Origin: Tissierellia bacterium
Lineage (GTDB): Bacteria > Bacillota > Clostridia > Tissierellales > Peptoniphilaceae
Reading direction: 5' to 3'
DNA: 64,000 bases
NCBI GenBank assembly: GCA_012728295.1
Contig: JAAYFJ010000010.1
Coordinates: 62,001-126,000, forward strand
Position 1 is the stretch's first letter, and every line of letters begins with the position of its first letter. The notes beneath the pieces are model-generated. The model ran no database searches. It was not told the DNA's origin and saw nothing but the letters and a program-made list of their open reading frames with translations. Both the position numbers and the translations under genes were made by a program. Of the stretch, positions 1-9,098 are shown in pieces.

Positions 1-558
1 CTCCCCTATGCCAATGACATTTAACGAATAGTTAATCCAGTAATCATCTTGAAGTACATAGTCGAAAATATATTTTTCAAACATAGGTTTCATCTCAAAA
101 GGGGGTCCAGGTAGTAATATTATGGTTTTACCCTTATATTTAACTCCTACTCCTGATGCAGTTCCATAATCATTAATTAGCCATTGAGCTCCCTTAAAAA
201 TCAAAGCTTGCTTCCTATTATTTTCAGTCATAGGTTTATTTGCATTAATAAAGTAATTCCTAATTCTTTCCAATTCAATGTGATCTTCGTACATCTCCAA
301 ATCTAAAAATTTTGCTACAACTTCTTTTGTAATATCATCATCTGTAGGGCCGAGTCCCCCAGTAATAATAATTAAATCAGATCTGTCATAAGCAATTTCT
401 AATACTTGATTTATCTTTTCTCTTTCATCGGTAGTTGCTGTATGGAATCTTACGTCAACACCAATTTGTTGAAGTCTCTTTGATATATATTGGGTATTTG
501 TATTAAGAACTTCCCCAGAGAGCAACTCAGTTCCAGTACTTATTATTTCTGCTATCAT
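1..558 (-). CDS. cinA: CinA-family protein, N-terminal part (cut by window edge)
   Basis: About 186 N-terminal residues are visible; the gene runs off the left edge. The start reads MIAEIISTGTELLSGEV, followed by an IIITGGLGPTDDD motif. This is the MoaB/MogA-like molybdopterin-binding fold that opens CinA proteins (nicotinamide-nucleotide or ADP-ribose pyrophosphatase, also called competence/damage-inducible protein). The start ATG at 558 follows an AGGAG box. It is the last visible gene of the dut-ftsK-rimO-pgsA-cinA run, 16 bases after pgsA. Whether the C-terminal deamidase domain is present cannot be seen. Confidence 0.9.
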   Translation of the reverse strand, partial: MIAEIISTGTELLSGEVLNTNTQYISKRLQQIGVDVRFHTATTDEREKINQVLEIAYDRSDLIIITGGLGPTDDDITKEVVAKFLDLEMYEDHIELERIRNYFINANKPMTENNRKQALIFKGAQWLINDYGTASGVGVKYKGKTIILLPGPPFEMKPMFEKYIFDYVLQDDYWINYSLNVIGIGE

Positions 559-574
559 GTTTTTCTCCTGTTAA

Positions 575-1111
575 TTATACGTTTGACAAATCCAAAACTT
601 CTCTATTCTTCCAAATATATTCCACTCCTGAAAGTACTGTAAAAAACACAGAAATATAAAATACTATTAATCCTATGCTAAATAAGGGTAGAACTTGTGA
701 GAACAACAAGCAAATAATGGAAACAAGCTGAGTAATGGTTTTTACTTTCCCTAAATTCCCAGCAGCAATGGTCACACCTGCCGAAGCAGCCAAAGTTCTA
801 AAACCAGTAATAATAAATTCCCTAGACATAATAATTACTACAGCCCAAGCCGGAACTAAATTATGTCCAACTAGCATGATTAAAGCTGCGGAAACTAAAA
901 CTTTATCAGCAAGCGGATCCATAAATTTACCGAAAGTTGTTATAAGATTATGCTTCCTCGCGATGTGACCGTCTAACATGTCAGTTAATGAAGCAATCAA
1001 AAATACAACTGCTGCAACGGTTACATGGTGTTTAATATTTAATTCCATTAACAACACAAAAATAGGCACAAGCAAAATCCTTATTATTGTCAATTTATTA
1101 GGCAAATTCAT
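575..1111 (-). CDS. pgsA: CDP-diacylglycerol-glycerol-3-phosphate 3-phosphatidyltransferase
   Basis: Makes phosphatidylglycerol phosphate, the committed step to the anionic membrane lipids PG and cardiolipin; integral membrane enzyme. The CDP-alcohol phosphatidyltransferase signature D-G-x2-A-R-x8-G-x3-D-x3-D is complete (DGHIARKH, then GKFMDPLAD), near residues 45-70, and several hydrophobic helices follow. Length about 178 aa is normal. I chose the ATG at 1111 (MNLPNKL): a GGGGAG box lies 9 bases upstream, whereas the in-frame ATG at 1120 abuts that box. The gene overlaps the end of rimO, so the two are translationally coupled. Confidence 0.93.
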   Translation of the reverse strand: MNLPNKLTIIRILLVPIFVLLMELNIKHHVTVAAVVFLIASLTDMLDGHIARKHNLITTFGKFMDPLADKVLVSAALIMLVGHNLVPAWAVVIIMSREFIITGFRTLAASAGVTIAAGNLGKVKTITQLVSIICLLFSQVLPLFSIGLIVFYISVFFTVLSGVEYIWKNREVLDLSNV

Positions 1112-2435
1112 TATAAACATCTCCCCAAAGATCGTATTCTACAGCGTCATTTATCAATACACTAATATATTCTCCAATTTTTATCTCTTCATTAGTATTA
1201 ATATATATCAAACCATCAATATCAGGAGCATCCATATAAGATCTTCCTACATATAGAGATTCTTCAACTTTTTCTTCTACTAAGCATTCCATAACATTAC
1301 CAATTTTAGAGCTTAGTATTTCCTCAGAAATACTCTGTTGTAACAGCATTACTCTGTCTTTCCAAGAATCCATTATCTCTTGTGAGCATTTGGGCTCCAT
1401 ATCATAACCCCTAGTTCCCTCTTCAGGTGAATAAGTAAATACTCCCAATTTGTCAAATCTCACTAGCTTAATAAAGTCTTCTAACTCCTTAATAGTTTCC
1501 TCTGTTTCACCAGGAAATCCTACAATAAAAGTTGTTCTAATCACAATATCAGGAACTTTTTCTCTAATCTCATCAATTCTTTTTTTAATTGAATTACCGT
1601 CTGTTTTCCTGTTCATTGCATTAAGTACCTTATCATTACAATGTTGTATTGGCATATCAACATAATGCACTAACTTTTCTAAATTGACAAAGCAATCTAT
1701 TATTTCATCTGTTAGGTACTCAGGGTAAACATACATTATTCTAATCCATTTTAGATTAGCAATGTCATTTAACTTAGCTAACAATTCAGAAAAGGCAGGA
1801 TATCCATATAAATCGGTCCCATAATCGGCTGTGTTTTGAGCTATTACAATAATTTCACTTATGCCTTTGGATACTAAGAACTTCGCTTCCCTAATAATAT
1901 CTTCAAAGGTTCTACTTCGCTGTCTTCCCTTAAGTTTAGGAATGATACAATATGAACAGTTGTTATTGCACCCTTCACTAATTTTAATATAAGCCGTATT
2001 GCCTTCAATCTCTGAAAACTCTAAAGGAGTTATTATGTCCCCATTAATATTGTCTATTTGAATTAATTTATCTTCATATTCGAGTCTTCTTATAAACTCT
2101 ACAATATTGTGAATATTACCCGTTCCCAATATTCCATTTATTCTATCAATTTCATCCATTAGCTCCTTAGGATACCTTTGAGACAAACATCCTGTAATAA
2201 TTAGCTTAACTTTCCTGTCATCTCCTATTGCTTCGACTACTTCCCATATCGCTTCAATGCTCTGAATTTTTGCATCATGAATAAATCCACAGGTGTTGAT
2301 AATAACAACGTCGGCATCGTCAATATCAGATACAGTTTCCATTCCCTTTTGTTCCAAAAAAGAGCTCATATGATATGAATCTACATCATTTTTTGAACAT
2401 CCTAAGGTATAGAAAAATATTTTATCACTTTTCAT
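1098..2435 (-). CDS. rimO: Ribosomal protein S12 methylthiotransferase RimO
   Basis: Radical-SAM enzyme that methylthiolates a conserved aspartate of ribosomal protein S12. The three family parts are visible in 445 aa: an N-terminal UPF0004/MTTase domain with its cysteines (LGCSKNDVDS and TCGFIHDAK), the radical-SAM CxxxCxxC in EGCNNNCSYC near residue 155, and a C-terminal TRAM-like domain. The LGCSKNDVDS start and TCGFIHDA segment favour RimO over MiaB. The start ATG follows AGGTG. It sits between ftsK and pgsA in one direction with very short gaps. Confidence 0.93.
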   Translation of the reverse strand: MKSDKIFFYTLGCSKNDVDSYHMSSFLEQKGMETVSDIDDADVVIINTCGFIHDAKIQSIEAIWEVVEAIGDDRKVKLIITGCLSQRYPKELMDEIDRINGILGTGNIHNIVEFIRRLEYEDKLIQIDNINGDIITPLEFSEIEGNTAYIKISEGCNNNCSYCIIPKLKGRQRSRTFEDIIREAKFLVSKGISEIIVIAQNTADYGTDLYGYPAFSELLAKLNDIANLKWIRIMYVYPEYLTDEIIDCFVNLEKLVHYVDMPIQHCNDKVLNAMNRKTDGNSIKKRIDEIREKVPDIVIRTTFIVGFPGETEETIKELEDFIKLVRFDKLGVFTYSPEEGTRGYDMEPKCSQEIMDSWKDRVMLLQQSISEEILSSKIGNVMECLVEEKVEESLYVGRSYMDAPDIDGLIYINTNEEIKIGEYISVLINDAVEYDLWGDVYNEFA

Positions 2436-2443
2436 ATTTACAC

Positions 2444-4732
2444 CTAAATCTCTCTATTTTCCCATTGCTCTTTTGTAACCAAAACATTTCTTGGCTTTGT
2501 ACCATCTCTTTCAGCAACAATGCCCATATCTTCCATTTCATCTATTAGTCTAGCTGCTCTAGAATACCCTAGTTTAAGCTTTCTTTGTAAATAGGATACA
2601 GATGCTTGCTGTTCCTCTGTAACCAGTTCTATTGCCCTTTCAAGCAGTGGATCAGACTGATCATTAATAGCCTTAGATTTCATCTCTATCGTTTCGACCA
2701 CAGAGTTATTAAATCTTTCTTCATTATTTGAAGCAATAAACCCAACTACCTTTTCTATTTCATCATTTCCAACAAAACACCCTTGGACTCTCTTGGGTTT
2801 TGCATAATACGAAGGGTAAAACAACATATCACCCTTACCCAACAATTTCTCAGCTCCCCCCATATCCAAAATTGTTCTTGAATCTGTCTGAGAAGATACC
2901 GCAAAAGCAATCCTTGAAGGAATGTTAGCTTTTATTGTTCCTGTGATAACATCTACAGATGGTCTTTGAGTTGCAACTACTAAATGTATTCCTGCAGCTC
3001 TAGCCATTTGCGCAAGTCTAGATATATGCTCTTCAATCTCTTTTGCCGATACCATCATTAAATCAGCTAACTCGTCAATTACAATTACAATTTTAGGTAA
3101 TTTTATGAGTTTTGGATCTTCTATTTGTTTAGAATTGTAGCCATTAATATCTCTTACACCGTTTTTTGCAAAAGTTTTATATCGACTTTCCATTTCATTT
3201 ACAGCCCAGTTTAAAGCCATTGAAGCTTTCCTTGGATCAGTAATTACTGGAATTAATAAGTGTGGAATTCTATTATATACATTTAGTTCTACAACTTTTG
3301 GATCAATCAATATCATTTTTACGTTTTTAGGGTCTGATTTATACAATATTCCAAGAATAATACTATTAATACATACACTTTTCCCAGACCCTGTTGCTCC
3401 ACAAATAAGCATATGAGGCATTTTATCTATGGTTTCAATGATAGGATTTCCAGATACATCTTGACCTAATACTAAAGGTAATTCACTTTCCATTTTTTGA
3501 TAAATAGATGTTTCTAGCATATCTCTTAGCGCGACACTAGACTTACTATTGTTTGGAACTTCTATACCCACTAATGATTTCCCAGGAATTGGAGCTTCAA
3601 TTCTGATGTTTGAAGCAGCTAAGGATAAAGCTAGGTTGTCTGACAAGTTGCTAATTTTGCTTAGCTTAACATCTGGCGAAGGCTCTATTTCATATCTAGT
3701 AATATTAGGTCCTCTACTTATACTTTTCACCTTTACTTCGATATTAAAGTTTTCTAAAGTATCTTCTATTTTTTTACCTTGGTTAATTAATTTGTTTTCA
3801 ATATCCTTGTTATAATTATCATTTCCCCGATTTAGCAAAGTCATCGGCGGATATTCATAGGGCTTTTCTTCCTTAATTTCATCTGCATTGATTTCAATTT
3901 CTATTTTTTCAGGATCTAATTTCCCGCTGTCATTTCTTAAATCCACGTGACTAATTATTGATTCATTATCATATTCATTAATATTATCTGCATTTACAAT
4001 GTTTCCTTTAAACTCGTCTATAAATTCTTCACTATCTAAATGATTTGATTTAAATATGATGCTATCACTGTCTTTTTCAATTCCTTTATTAATAACAATT
4101 GGTTGTTCGTAACTTCGATTCTTAACTTTACTGTTTTTCCTTCTAGTACTTATTGATTTAATTTTCCCAGATATTCCAGTTAGCGCTTTCTTGCAAAATT
4201 CTAAAACACTGTTCACTTTAATATCAAATAATTTCATAATGATAAAAACTAAAGACGTAATGCCTACTATAAAAGTTCCAGTTATACCAAGTAAATGATA
4301 AAAAATGAAACCTAATAGGCTTCCTACTACCCCACCACCAGAAAATTCAACTGCTTTATTCATCGATGATGAAATTCTTTCAGATAAAGCAGAAGAAGGT
4401 GAAGCTGTTTTATAATCTAGTAATATAGCAATAATGATAATAAAAACCCATAATAATATCAAATTAAACATTTTTTGTGTCTTTTTCCCACGCAACAAAA
4501 AGAAACCAGTTATCATCATCGTTATAGTGGAAGCTATAGCTAAAAAACCTGTTGCAAGCTTGAAAAAGCTACTTAAGTACACTCCCAAGATCCCCATTTG
4601 ATTAGATAATATTGATACTAATCCCAATAATCCTATAACAATCAAAGTAGAAGAAAAAACAATTCTAATGGTTTCATTTCTCTTGCTAATTTCTTTTTTA
4701 GTTCTTTTTTTTCTATTTACTTTACGTGCCAA
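2444..4732 (-). CDS. ftsK: DNA translocase FtsK/SpoIIIE
   Basis: Double-strand DNA motor that clears chromosomes from the closing septum, and in spore-formers pumps DNA into the forespore. The 762 aa hold N-terminal membrane helices (first 160 residues or so), a charged low-complexity linker (about 210-300), the motor with Walker A GATGSGKS near residue 444 and Walker B VIVIDELADLM near 552, and a C-terminal winged-helix gamma domain (SYLQRKLKLGYSRAARLID) that reads KOPS/SRS sites. Translation appears to start at TTG, 8 bases after AGGAG. FtsK and SpoIIIE cannot be separated from sequence alone. Confidence 0.95.
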   Translation of the reverse strand: MARKVNRKKRTKKEISKRNETIRIVFSSTLIVIGLLGLVSILSNQMGILGVYLSSFFKLATGFLAIASTITMMITGFFLLRGKKTQKMFNLILLWVFIIIIAILLDYKTASPSSALSERISSSMNKAVEFSGGGVVGSLLGFIFYHLLGITGTFIVGITSLVFIIMKLFDIKVNSVLEFCKKALTGISGKIKSISTRRKNSKVKNRSYEQPIVINKGIEKDSDSIIFKSNHLDSEEFIDEFKGNIVNADNINEYDNESIISHVDLRNDSGKLDPEKIEIEINADEIKEEKPYEYPPMTLLNRGNDNYNKDIENKLINQGKKIEDTLENFNIEVKVKSISRGPNITRYEIEPSPDVKLSKISNLSDNLALSLAASNIRIEAPIPGKSLVGIEVPNNSKSSVALRDMLETSIYQKMESELPLVLGQDVSGNPIIETIDKMPHMLICGATGSGKSVCINSIILGILYKSDPKNVKMILIDPKVVELNVYNRIPHLLIPVITDPRKASMALNWAVNEMESRYKTFAKNGVRDINGYNSKQIEDPKLIKLPKIVIVIDELADLMMVSAKEIEEHISRLAQMARAAGIHLVVATQRPSVDVITGTIKANIPSRIAFAVSSQTDSRTILDMGGAEKLLGKGDMLFYPSYYAKPKRVQGCFVGNDEIEKVVGFIASNNEERFNNSVVETIEMKSKAINDQSDPLLERAIELVTEEQQASVSYLQRKLKLGYSRAARLIDEMEDMGIVAERDGTKPRNVLVTKEQWENREI

Positions 4733-4743
4733 ATTACCAGCTC

Positions 4744-5178
4744 CTATTTTATTCCGGAAGATCCAAAACCTCCATCGCCTCTCAATGTATCATCAAGTGA
4801 TATTACTTCATCCCATTCTATTCTTTCATATCGACAAAATACTAATTGTGCAATCCTATCACCATCATTAATAGTAAATTCTTCAGATGACAAATTAACC
4901 AACAACACTCCAATTTCACCTCTATAATCACTATCGATTGTGCCTATTCCATTAACAAGAGATATGCCTTTTTTGATTGCCAAACCACTTCTAGCTCTAA
5001 CCTGTGCCTCTACACCTGCCGGCATTGATAAAAACAAGCCTGTAGGAACTATAATTCTATCCAATGAAGATAACGTTATGGGAACATCTAGGTTAGCTCT
5101 CAAGTCTAATCCCGACGCTTGAATTGACTCATAACTGGGTAAACCATGTTTGCTTTTATTTAATATTTGTATTTTCAT
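4744..5178 (-). CDS. dut: Deoxyuridine 5'-triphosphate nucleotidohydrolase (dUTPase)
   Basis: Hydrolyses dUTP to dUMP and pyrophosphate, keeping uracil out of DNA and feeding thymidylate synthesis. The trimeric dUTPase motifs are present: RSGLAIKKGISLVNG, then GTIDSDYRGEI, and the flexible C-terminal P-loop-like RGDGGFGSSG. I take ATG 5178 (MKIQILNK) as the start because the GTG at 5190 lies inside the AGGGAG ribosome binding site. It is the first gene of the dut-ftsK-rimO-pgsA-cinA run. Confidence 0.95.
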   Translation of the reverse strand: MKIQILNKSKHGLPSYESIQASGLDLRANLDVPITLSSLDRIIVPTGLFLSMPAGVEAQVRARSGLAIKKGISLVNGIGTIDSDYRGEIGVLLVNLSSEEFTINDGDRIAQLVFCRYERIEWDEVISLDDTLRGDGGFGSSGIK

Positions 5179-5234
5179 AATCTCCCTCACTTTTATTATT
5201 CATTTAGTCAAATTAATATATTTATATAGCAAAT

Positions 5235-5263
5235 AGTATATCATATTTTAAGTGTTAATGTTA
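5235..5263 (-). promoter_or_regulatory. Possible sigma-A promoter for dut operon
   Basis: On the minus strand a TATACT -10 (5235-5240) is preceded by 17 bases and a poor -35, TAACAT. The -10 is good and the position, about 60 bases upstream of dut, is right, but the -35 matches consensus in only three places. Confidence 0.4.
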
Positions 5264-5335
5264 GAAGTTAAGGTACTACCAGCATTTTAGTATTTAATAT
5301 CCTTATAATGAATAATATGCGAGTAGTCAATAAGT

Positions 5336-5363
5336 AAACCACTATAGAGTCATATAGTGGTTT
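5336..5363 (-). terminator. Hairpin ending the pilus operon
   Basis: Perfect 11-bp inverted repeat AAACCACTATA / TATAGTGGTTT with a 6-base loop, about 20 bases past the stop of the last minor pilin gene. The tail after the stem (ACTTATT on the minus strand) is only weakly U-rich, so it is a probable rather than textbook intrinsic terminator. Confidence 0.6.
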
Positions 5364-5383
5364 GTTTCATACATTAAATTGCA

Positions 5384-5950
5384 TTATATGTTTTGTACTT
5401 TAATGTAGTTTCTCAAGAATATTTTCCACTCCACCTTATTTCCTTGTTCCCCCTCAATAAAAAAAGTTAATACATTACCATCAAGCTGTGTATCAACATT
5501 TTTAATATTTGTTAATACTGGATTATAGCCTTGAAATTCCCCAAGTTTTACTTGCCTTGAAACTATAGGAAGGCTTAAATAATTATTTGTGGAGCAACTC
5601 CTTCGTCTAATGCATTTATCTTTAAAATCGTATATTACATATCTAACATACTTGCCATCTTTTTTATTCTTTACATCATTGTGATATATTACCACATTGC
5701 AGTTTAAAGTGTTAATATTTTTACTAAGTCCGCTAGTAGAGAAAACAATATCAGCATCTAAAAACTCTTGCCTAATCATATTCTCTGCCATAGTCCATTC
5801 CTGAACAATGCTATTTTTAGACTCTTCTTTTTGAAATATTTGAAATTGCTTTCTTATCGCAGGAAGAATTATTGACATCAGGAGTCCCATTATTGCAAGT
5901 CCAACTAATATTTCAATAACGGAAAACCCTTTCTTACGGATAGATTTCAT
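5384..5950 (-). CDS. Type IV pilin-like minor pilin (188 aa)
   Basis: Prepilin-like protein. A short basic leader ends in G, then FSVIEILVGLAIMGLLMS: the class III signal cleaved by prepilin peptidase, with Glu at mature position 5 and a hydrophobic helix. The rest is a globular domain that I cannot place in a named minor pilin family; its size would suit a PilW/PilJ-like role. It is the last gene of the pilus operon and overlaps the preceding minor pilin by 17 bases, so the two are probably co-translated. Confidence 0.82.
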   Translation of the reverse strand: MKSIRKKGFSVIEILVGLAIMGLLMSIILPAIRKQFQIFQKEESKNSIVQEWTMAENMIRQEFLDADIVFSTSGLSKNINTLNCNVVIYHNDVKNKKDGKYVRYVIYDFKDKCIRRRSCSTNNYLSLPIVSRQVKLGEFQGYNPVLTNIKNVDTQLDGNVLTFFIEGEQGNKVEWKIFLRNYIKVQNI

Positions 5951-6251
5951 GTGATAATTCCTCTTTATTATTTCTATTAATTAACTTTATTCTCAACCAT
6001 ATTCCTATGTTCTCATATTCAACATAGCAACCATTTATTTCTGCATAATCTTCTATTTCAGCTTCAGTATACTGTTTTGATAACTTCATTTCACAAATAT
6101 TACATAGCACCTGCTCATGCTTTATTAAAGACTTAGTTTTAGTGCTTTGACGAAGAGTATTAGAAATTGGTGGAATTGAAATGCTGACAATTAAAGAGAG
6201 TAAAGCTATAACTATAATTATCTCTATTAGTGAAAAACCCCTTTTTTTCAT
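5934..6251 (-). CDS. Type IV pilin-like minor pilin (105 aa)
   Basis: Short prepilin with the leader MKKRG followed by FSLIEIIIVIALLSLIVS, including Glu5 and the conserved helix. Two close cysteines in the globular part (VLCNICEMK) and a later one (NGCYVEY) could form a disulphide. At about 100 mature residues it is small, like PilV/GspI-type minor pilins that prime fibre assembly; that role is inferred from size and position. It overlaps both neighbours by a few bases. Confidence 0.8.
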   Translation of the reverse strand: MKKRGFSLIEIIIVIALLSLIVSISIPPISNTLRQSTKTKSLIKHEQVLCNICEMKLSKQYTEAEIEDYAEINGCYVEYENIGIWLRIKLINRNNKEELSHEIYP

Positions 6252-6667
6252 CTTACTTGAACATTTCCTGTAATTGGACTAATAGTTATAGTATATATAT
6301 CTTTTCTCCCAACAATAGTAAACGTCCCCGCCTCTACTGAGGAAAAGTCATGAGAAAAATATACCGATTTACAGCAGTTTAATCGATCAAATTTTAGATT
6401 TTCGCCAAGCTTCTCCCTATTAATAATATTATTGTTCTCATCATATATTAAATAAGTACTTTCATCTTTGACGACAATTTTTCTGTAAACATTTGCTAAA
6501 ACTGCTTCTTGTCTATAGTTTTTTAAATTGGTATAAAAAATAGTAATCGCCATCTTTTCTTTTCTAGATTTAATAATCCCGCGACTGAAGTTTGCAAGAG
6601 ATAATAATATCGTAATAACAATTAATACTATAATCAACTCAATTATCGTATAACCATTTTTTCTCAT
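6248..6667 (-). CDS. Type IV pilin-like minor pilin (139 aa)
   Basis: Prepilin with leader MRKNG then YTIIELIIVLIVITILLS. Tyr instead of the usual Phe at mature position 1 is tolerated in the family, and Glu5 is kept. The C-terminal half ends in short beta-strand-like segments (TFTIVGRKDIYTITIS), resembling GspH/FimT-type pseudopilins. First of three minor pilins placed head to tail after the SLH-protein gene, with a 4-base stop/start overlap on each side. Confidence 0.82.
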   Translation of the reverse strand: MRKNGYTIIELIIVLIVITILLSLANFSRGIIKSRKEKMAITIFYTNLKNYRQEAVLANVYRKIVVKDESTYLIYDENNNIINREKLGENLKFDRLNCCKSVYFSHDFSSVEAGTFTIVGRKDIYTITISPITGNVQVR

Positions 6668-8001
6668 ATCAATGTTCCATTCCTAAGCTTAAAAATAATA
6701 TAAGCCATTTCCTCTCGTGTCAAATTGCTGTTTATGTTGTATGCGTATTTTGAATTATAGAAATCTTTTATCCATATCTGGTGAACCTTTTCAAAGGTCC
6801 AATCAGTAGATATTATTCTACTTATTATCAATTGACATTCCGCATATGTTATCAAGTTGTCTGGCCTAAATGTCCCATCTTCATAGCCATTAACAACCCC
6901 ATTCTTTACAGCATTAACAACATATGCTCTAGAATAATTAATCTTACTTTCATCTGAAAAATACAGACTGCTTTCTTCTGTTGATTCCCAATCTAAAGTC
7001 CTTCCTAGCATTGTTATAAACTCTAATCTGCTAATTGGTTTGGTTGGAAAAAATTCTCCCTTCCCATTACCTTTGAGTATTCCGGCAGCACTCAACAATT
7101 CGATATTATTTTTCGCAAATGATGTATCGATATCGGAAAACCCGATAATTTCATTACGTTCAATAATAAAGAAAATTGTATTAACGCTCAAGTCGTTTAA
7201 AGAGACCTCAACAGAAAAACCCTCTTCATCAATTTGTGACTCTAAGAGTTCTATTTTATTATTTATTGAAACACCAAGATACTTATAATCATCTGTTTTA
7301 GCTTTGATTAGAAATTTTACCTTTTCTTTGCTGAAAGGTAACTTGTGTTTAAGTTCAACGGAATATCCGTTGCTTAGTACCGTCCCATAGTTTTTAGCTA
7401 TGCTGTTGTCTACGTTTATAGTTTGTACTCCATAATTAATTGTTTCATACAATAATGAAGGAGGTATAGTTATTTCCATTACCCCGTCAGCACTTATTAT
7501 TTTCCCACCAGAAGCACCTACAAAACCAATTTTCTTATTATCAATTGTTTCTTTTATAATATTTGTTTCTATTTTTAATTTTTCATTATAAAACATAAAC
7601 TCATATTTACTTAAATAGCCATTAATTATATTATCTCCATATGTTTTTTCCATAGATGAGGCAAGCTTAACTACTTCATTAGGAATTTCTTTTTGTGGAT
7701 AATCATATATAGAAGAGTGATTCTTTGAAAAAATTTCAGCTAATTTCACCCCATATTCAAAAGAATCAGAAGGATTCTTCTCCTCTTTTTTTGTTATTAC
7801 CTCCTCTATTATCTCTTCAACTGCTTTTTCTAATGATGCTTCTTTTTTACTTTCCCCTTTGCTTTCTGTATTATGTTCTATAGGATGGTTTATTAATTCT
7901 ATATTATCTACATTTATTAACCCATATGAATAATTTGGTGATAACAGAACTAAAAATATTGCTAAAATTATTCTAATATTATTACTTCTTTTATTGTCCA
8001 T
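6664..8001 (-). CDS. SLH-domain surface protein in the pilus operon
   Basis: 445-aa exported protein. An N-terminal signal sequence (NIRIILAIFLVLLSPNYSYG) precedes a Glu/Lys-rich stretch, a beta-rich central region with no family I can name, and at the C-terminus S-layer homology repeats: FSDIDTSFAKNNIELLSAAG with a following GEFFPTKPISRLEF, then YFSDESKI with NGYEDGTFRPDNLITYAE, then a degenerate third ending in TREEMAYIIFKL. SLH repeats normally bind pyruvylated secondary cell-wall polymer. It overlaps the PilO-like gene by 34 bases and the first minor pilin by 4, so it is tightly built into the operon; an anchor or gate for the pilus in the wall is inference. Confidence 0.85.
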   Translation of the reverse strand: MDNKRSNNIRIILAIFLVLLSPNYSYGLINVDNIELINHPIEHNTESKGESKKEASLEKAVEEIIEEVITKKEEKNPSDSFEYGVKLAEIFSKNHSSIYDYPQKEIPNEVVKLASSMEKTYGDNIINGYLSKYEFMFYNEKLKIETNIIKETIDNKKIGFVGASGGKIISADGVMEITIPPSLLYETINYGVQTINVDNSIAKNYGTVLSNGYSVELKHKLPFSKEKVKFLIKAKTDDYKYLGVSINNKIELLESQIDEEGFSVEVSLNDLSVNTIFFIIERNEIIGFSDIDTSFAKNNIELLSAAGILKGNGKGEFFPTKPISRLEFITMLGRTLDWESTEESSLYFSDESKINYSRAYVVNAVKNGVVNGYEDGTFRPDNLITYAECQLIISRIISTDWTFEKVHQIWIKDFYNSKYAYNINSNLTREEMAYIIFKLRNGTLI

Positions 8002-9098
8002 GTCCCATTTTCTCCATTTCCTTTTGATATTGAATAAACTATCCCTTCCAGAGCAATATTCTCTGGCAATGCACCCTTTACTCCTTGATTTGTAATTTCC
8101 ATATCACTTGTTACCAATTTACCCGAACCATTTCTTCCGAAGATTTTGAATTCACCTTTAAGCGATTTTGATGAATCTAAATATAATACTACTTCTCTAT
8201 TCGCAGGTTTTGCAGGTTCATAGGCTTTCATAATTATGGATTCACTATCTCCATACGATATCAAATTGTATTGGATTTCTACAGAGCCGTTGTTAGACTT
8301 TTGTAAATTTACCTCAGATGCATTATTTGAGACATTAAATATTAATAATTCACTATCTATTTTTTTCATATTTTCTTGTATATTATCAAGGATTTCTTCG
8401 GAGTTAACTATAATCTCTGGGCCGTCTTTTTGCTCATCTGTATATATTATTGAATCTTCATTAACGTTTTCTTTTCTATCTTTTAATAATTCGATTTCAT
8501 CATCTATTATATCTTTCCCAGTAACTATATTAGTAAAGCCCTGTTTTGGAATTTCAGCAAACGAATAAATATTTATGGTTTCTGATACCTTTAGCCAATC
8601 ATCCATCTCAGTTATTTCCATTTTTTCAGTCAATAAATACGGGAATTTTAACTGTCTCTCTTCAATAAAATATTTCATGCCATCTGGTGTAGCTATATAT
8701 TGCAAATGCATCGGATAAATATGTAGTGAATCATCATTATCTGCTGTTATAGACTCATACCTAACCTCTTTTATTTGTATAAGCTTTTGATTTGCCATAA
8801 AATCATTTAATCCATCGATATCTAAGTCATCTAGTTTTTCAATTACTTTACTCTCTATTGGTTTTTTTATCCCATTATAGTATATCAATTTTTCATTGTA
8901 TTGGTCTTTCAATAAATCAAGATCTTGAAACGAGGTATTGGATTCATTACCTTCAACGATTTCTTTATAATCGCATACTAAATTCTTTATCATATATTTA
9001 TTAATCAAGAAGAAAGTTCCCATGAACAAAAGTACAATTAATAACATGCGTTCTCTTCTAGACCTATCCTCCCAAAAGTTTTGAATCTTACTTTCCAC
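7968..9098 (-). CDS. PilO/GspM-like inner-membrane assembly protein
   Basis: Bitopic membrane protein: a short cytoplasmic N-terminus, a single helix (MLLIVLLFMGTFFLINKYMI), then a long extracellular domain of roughly 340 residues. Topology and position after PilM- and PilN-like genes point to PilO/GspM, which forms the alignment complex linking the cytoplasmic motor to the fibre. Sequence identity is too weak for a firm name. I prefer the GTG at 9098, which has AAGGA 8 bases upstream; the ATG at 9107 abuts that box. The N-terminus overlaps the PilN-like gene. Confidence 0.65.
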   Translation of the reverse strand: MESKIQNFWEDRSRRERMLLIVLLFMGTFFLINKYMIKNLVCDYKEIVEGNESNTSFQDLDLLKDQYNEKLIYYNGIKKPIESKVIEKLDDLDIDGLNDFMANQKLIQIKEVRYESITADNDDSLHIYPMHLQYIATPDGMKYFIEERQLKFPYLLTEKMEITEMDDWLKVSETINIYSFAEIPKQGFTNIVTGKDIIDDEIELLKDRKENVNEDSIIYTDEQKDGPEIIVNSEEILDNIQENMKKIDSELLIFNVSNNASEVNLQKSNNGSVEIQYNLISYGDSESIIMKAYEPAKPANREVVLYLDSSKSLKGEFKIFGRNGSGKLVTSDMEITNQGVKGALPENIALEGIVYSISKGNGENGTWTIKEVIILE

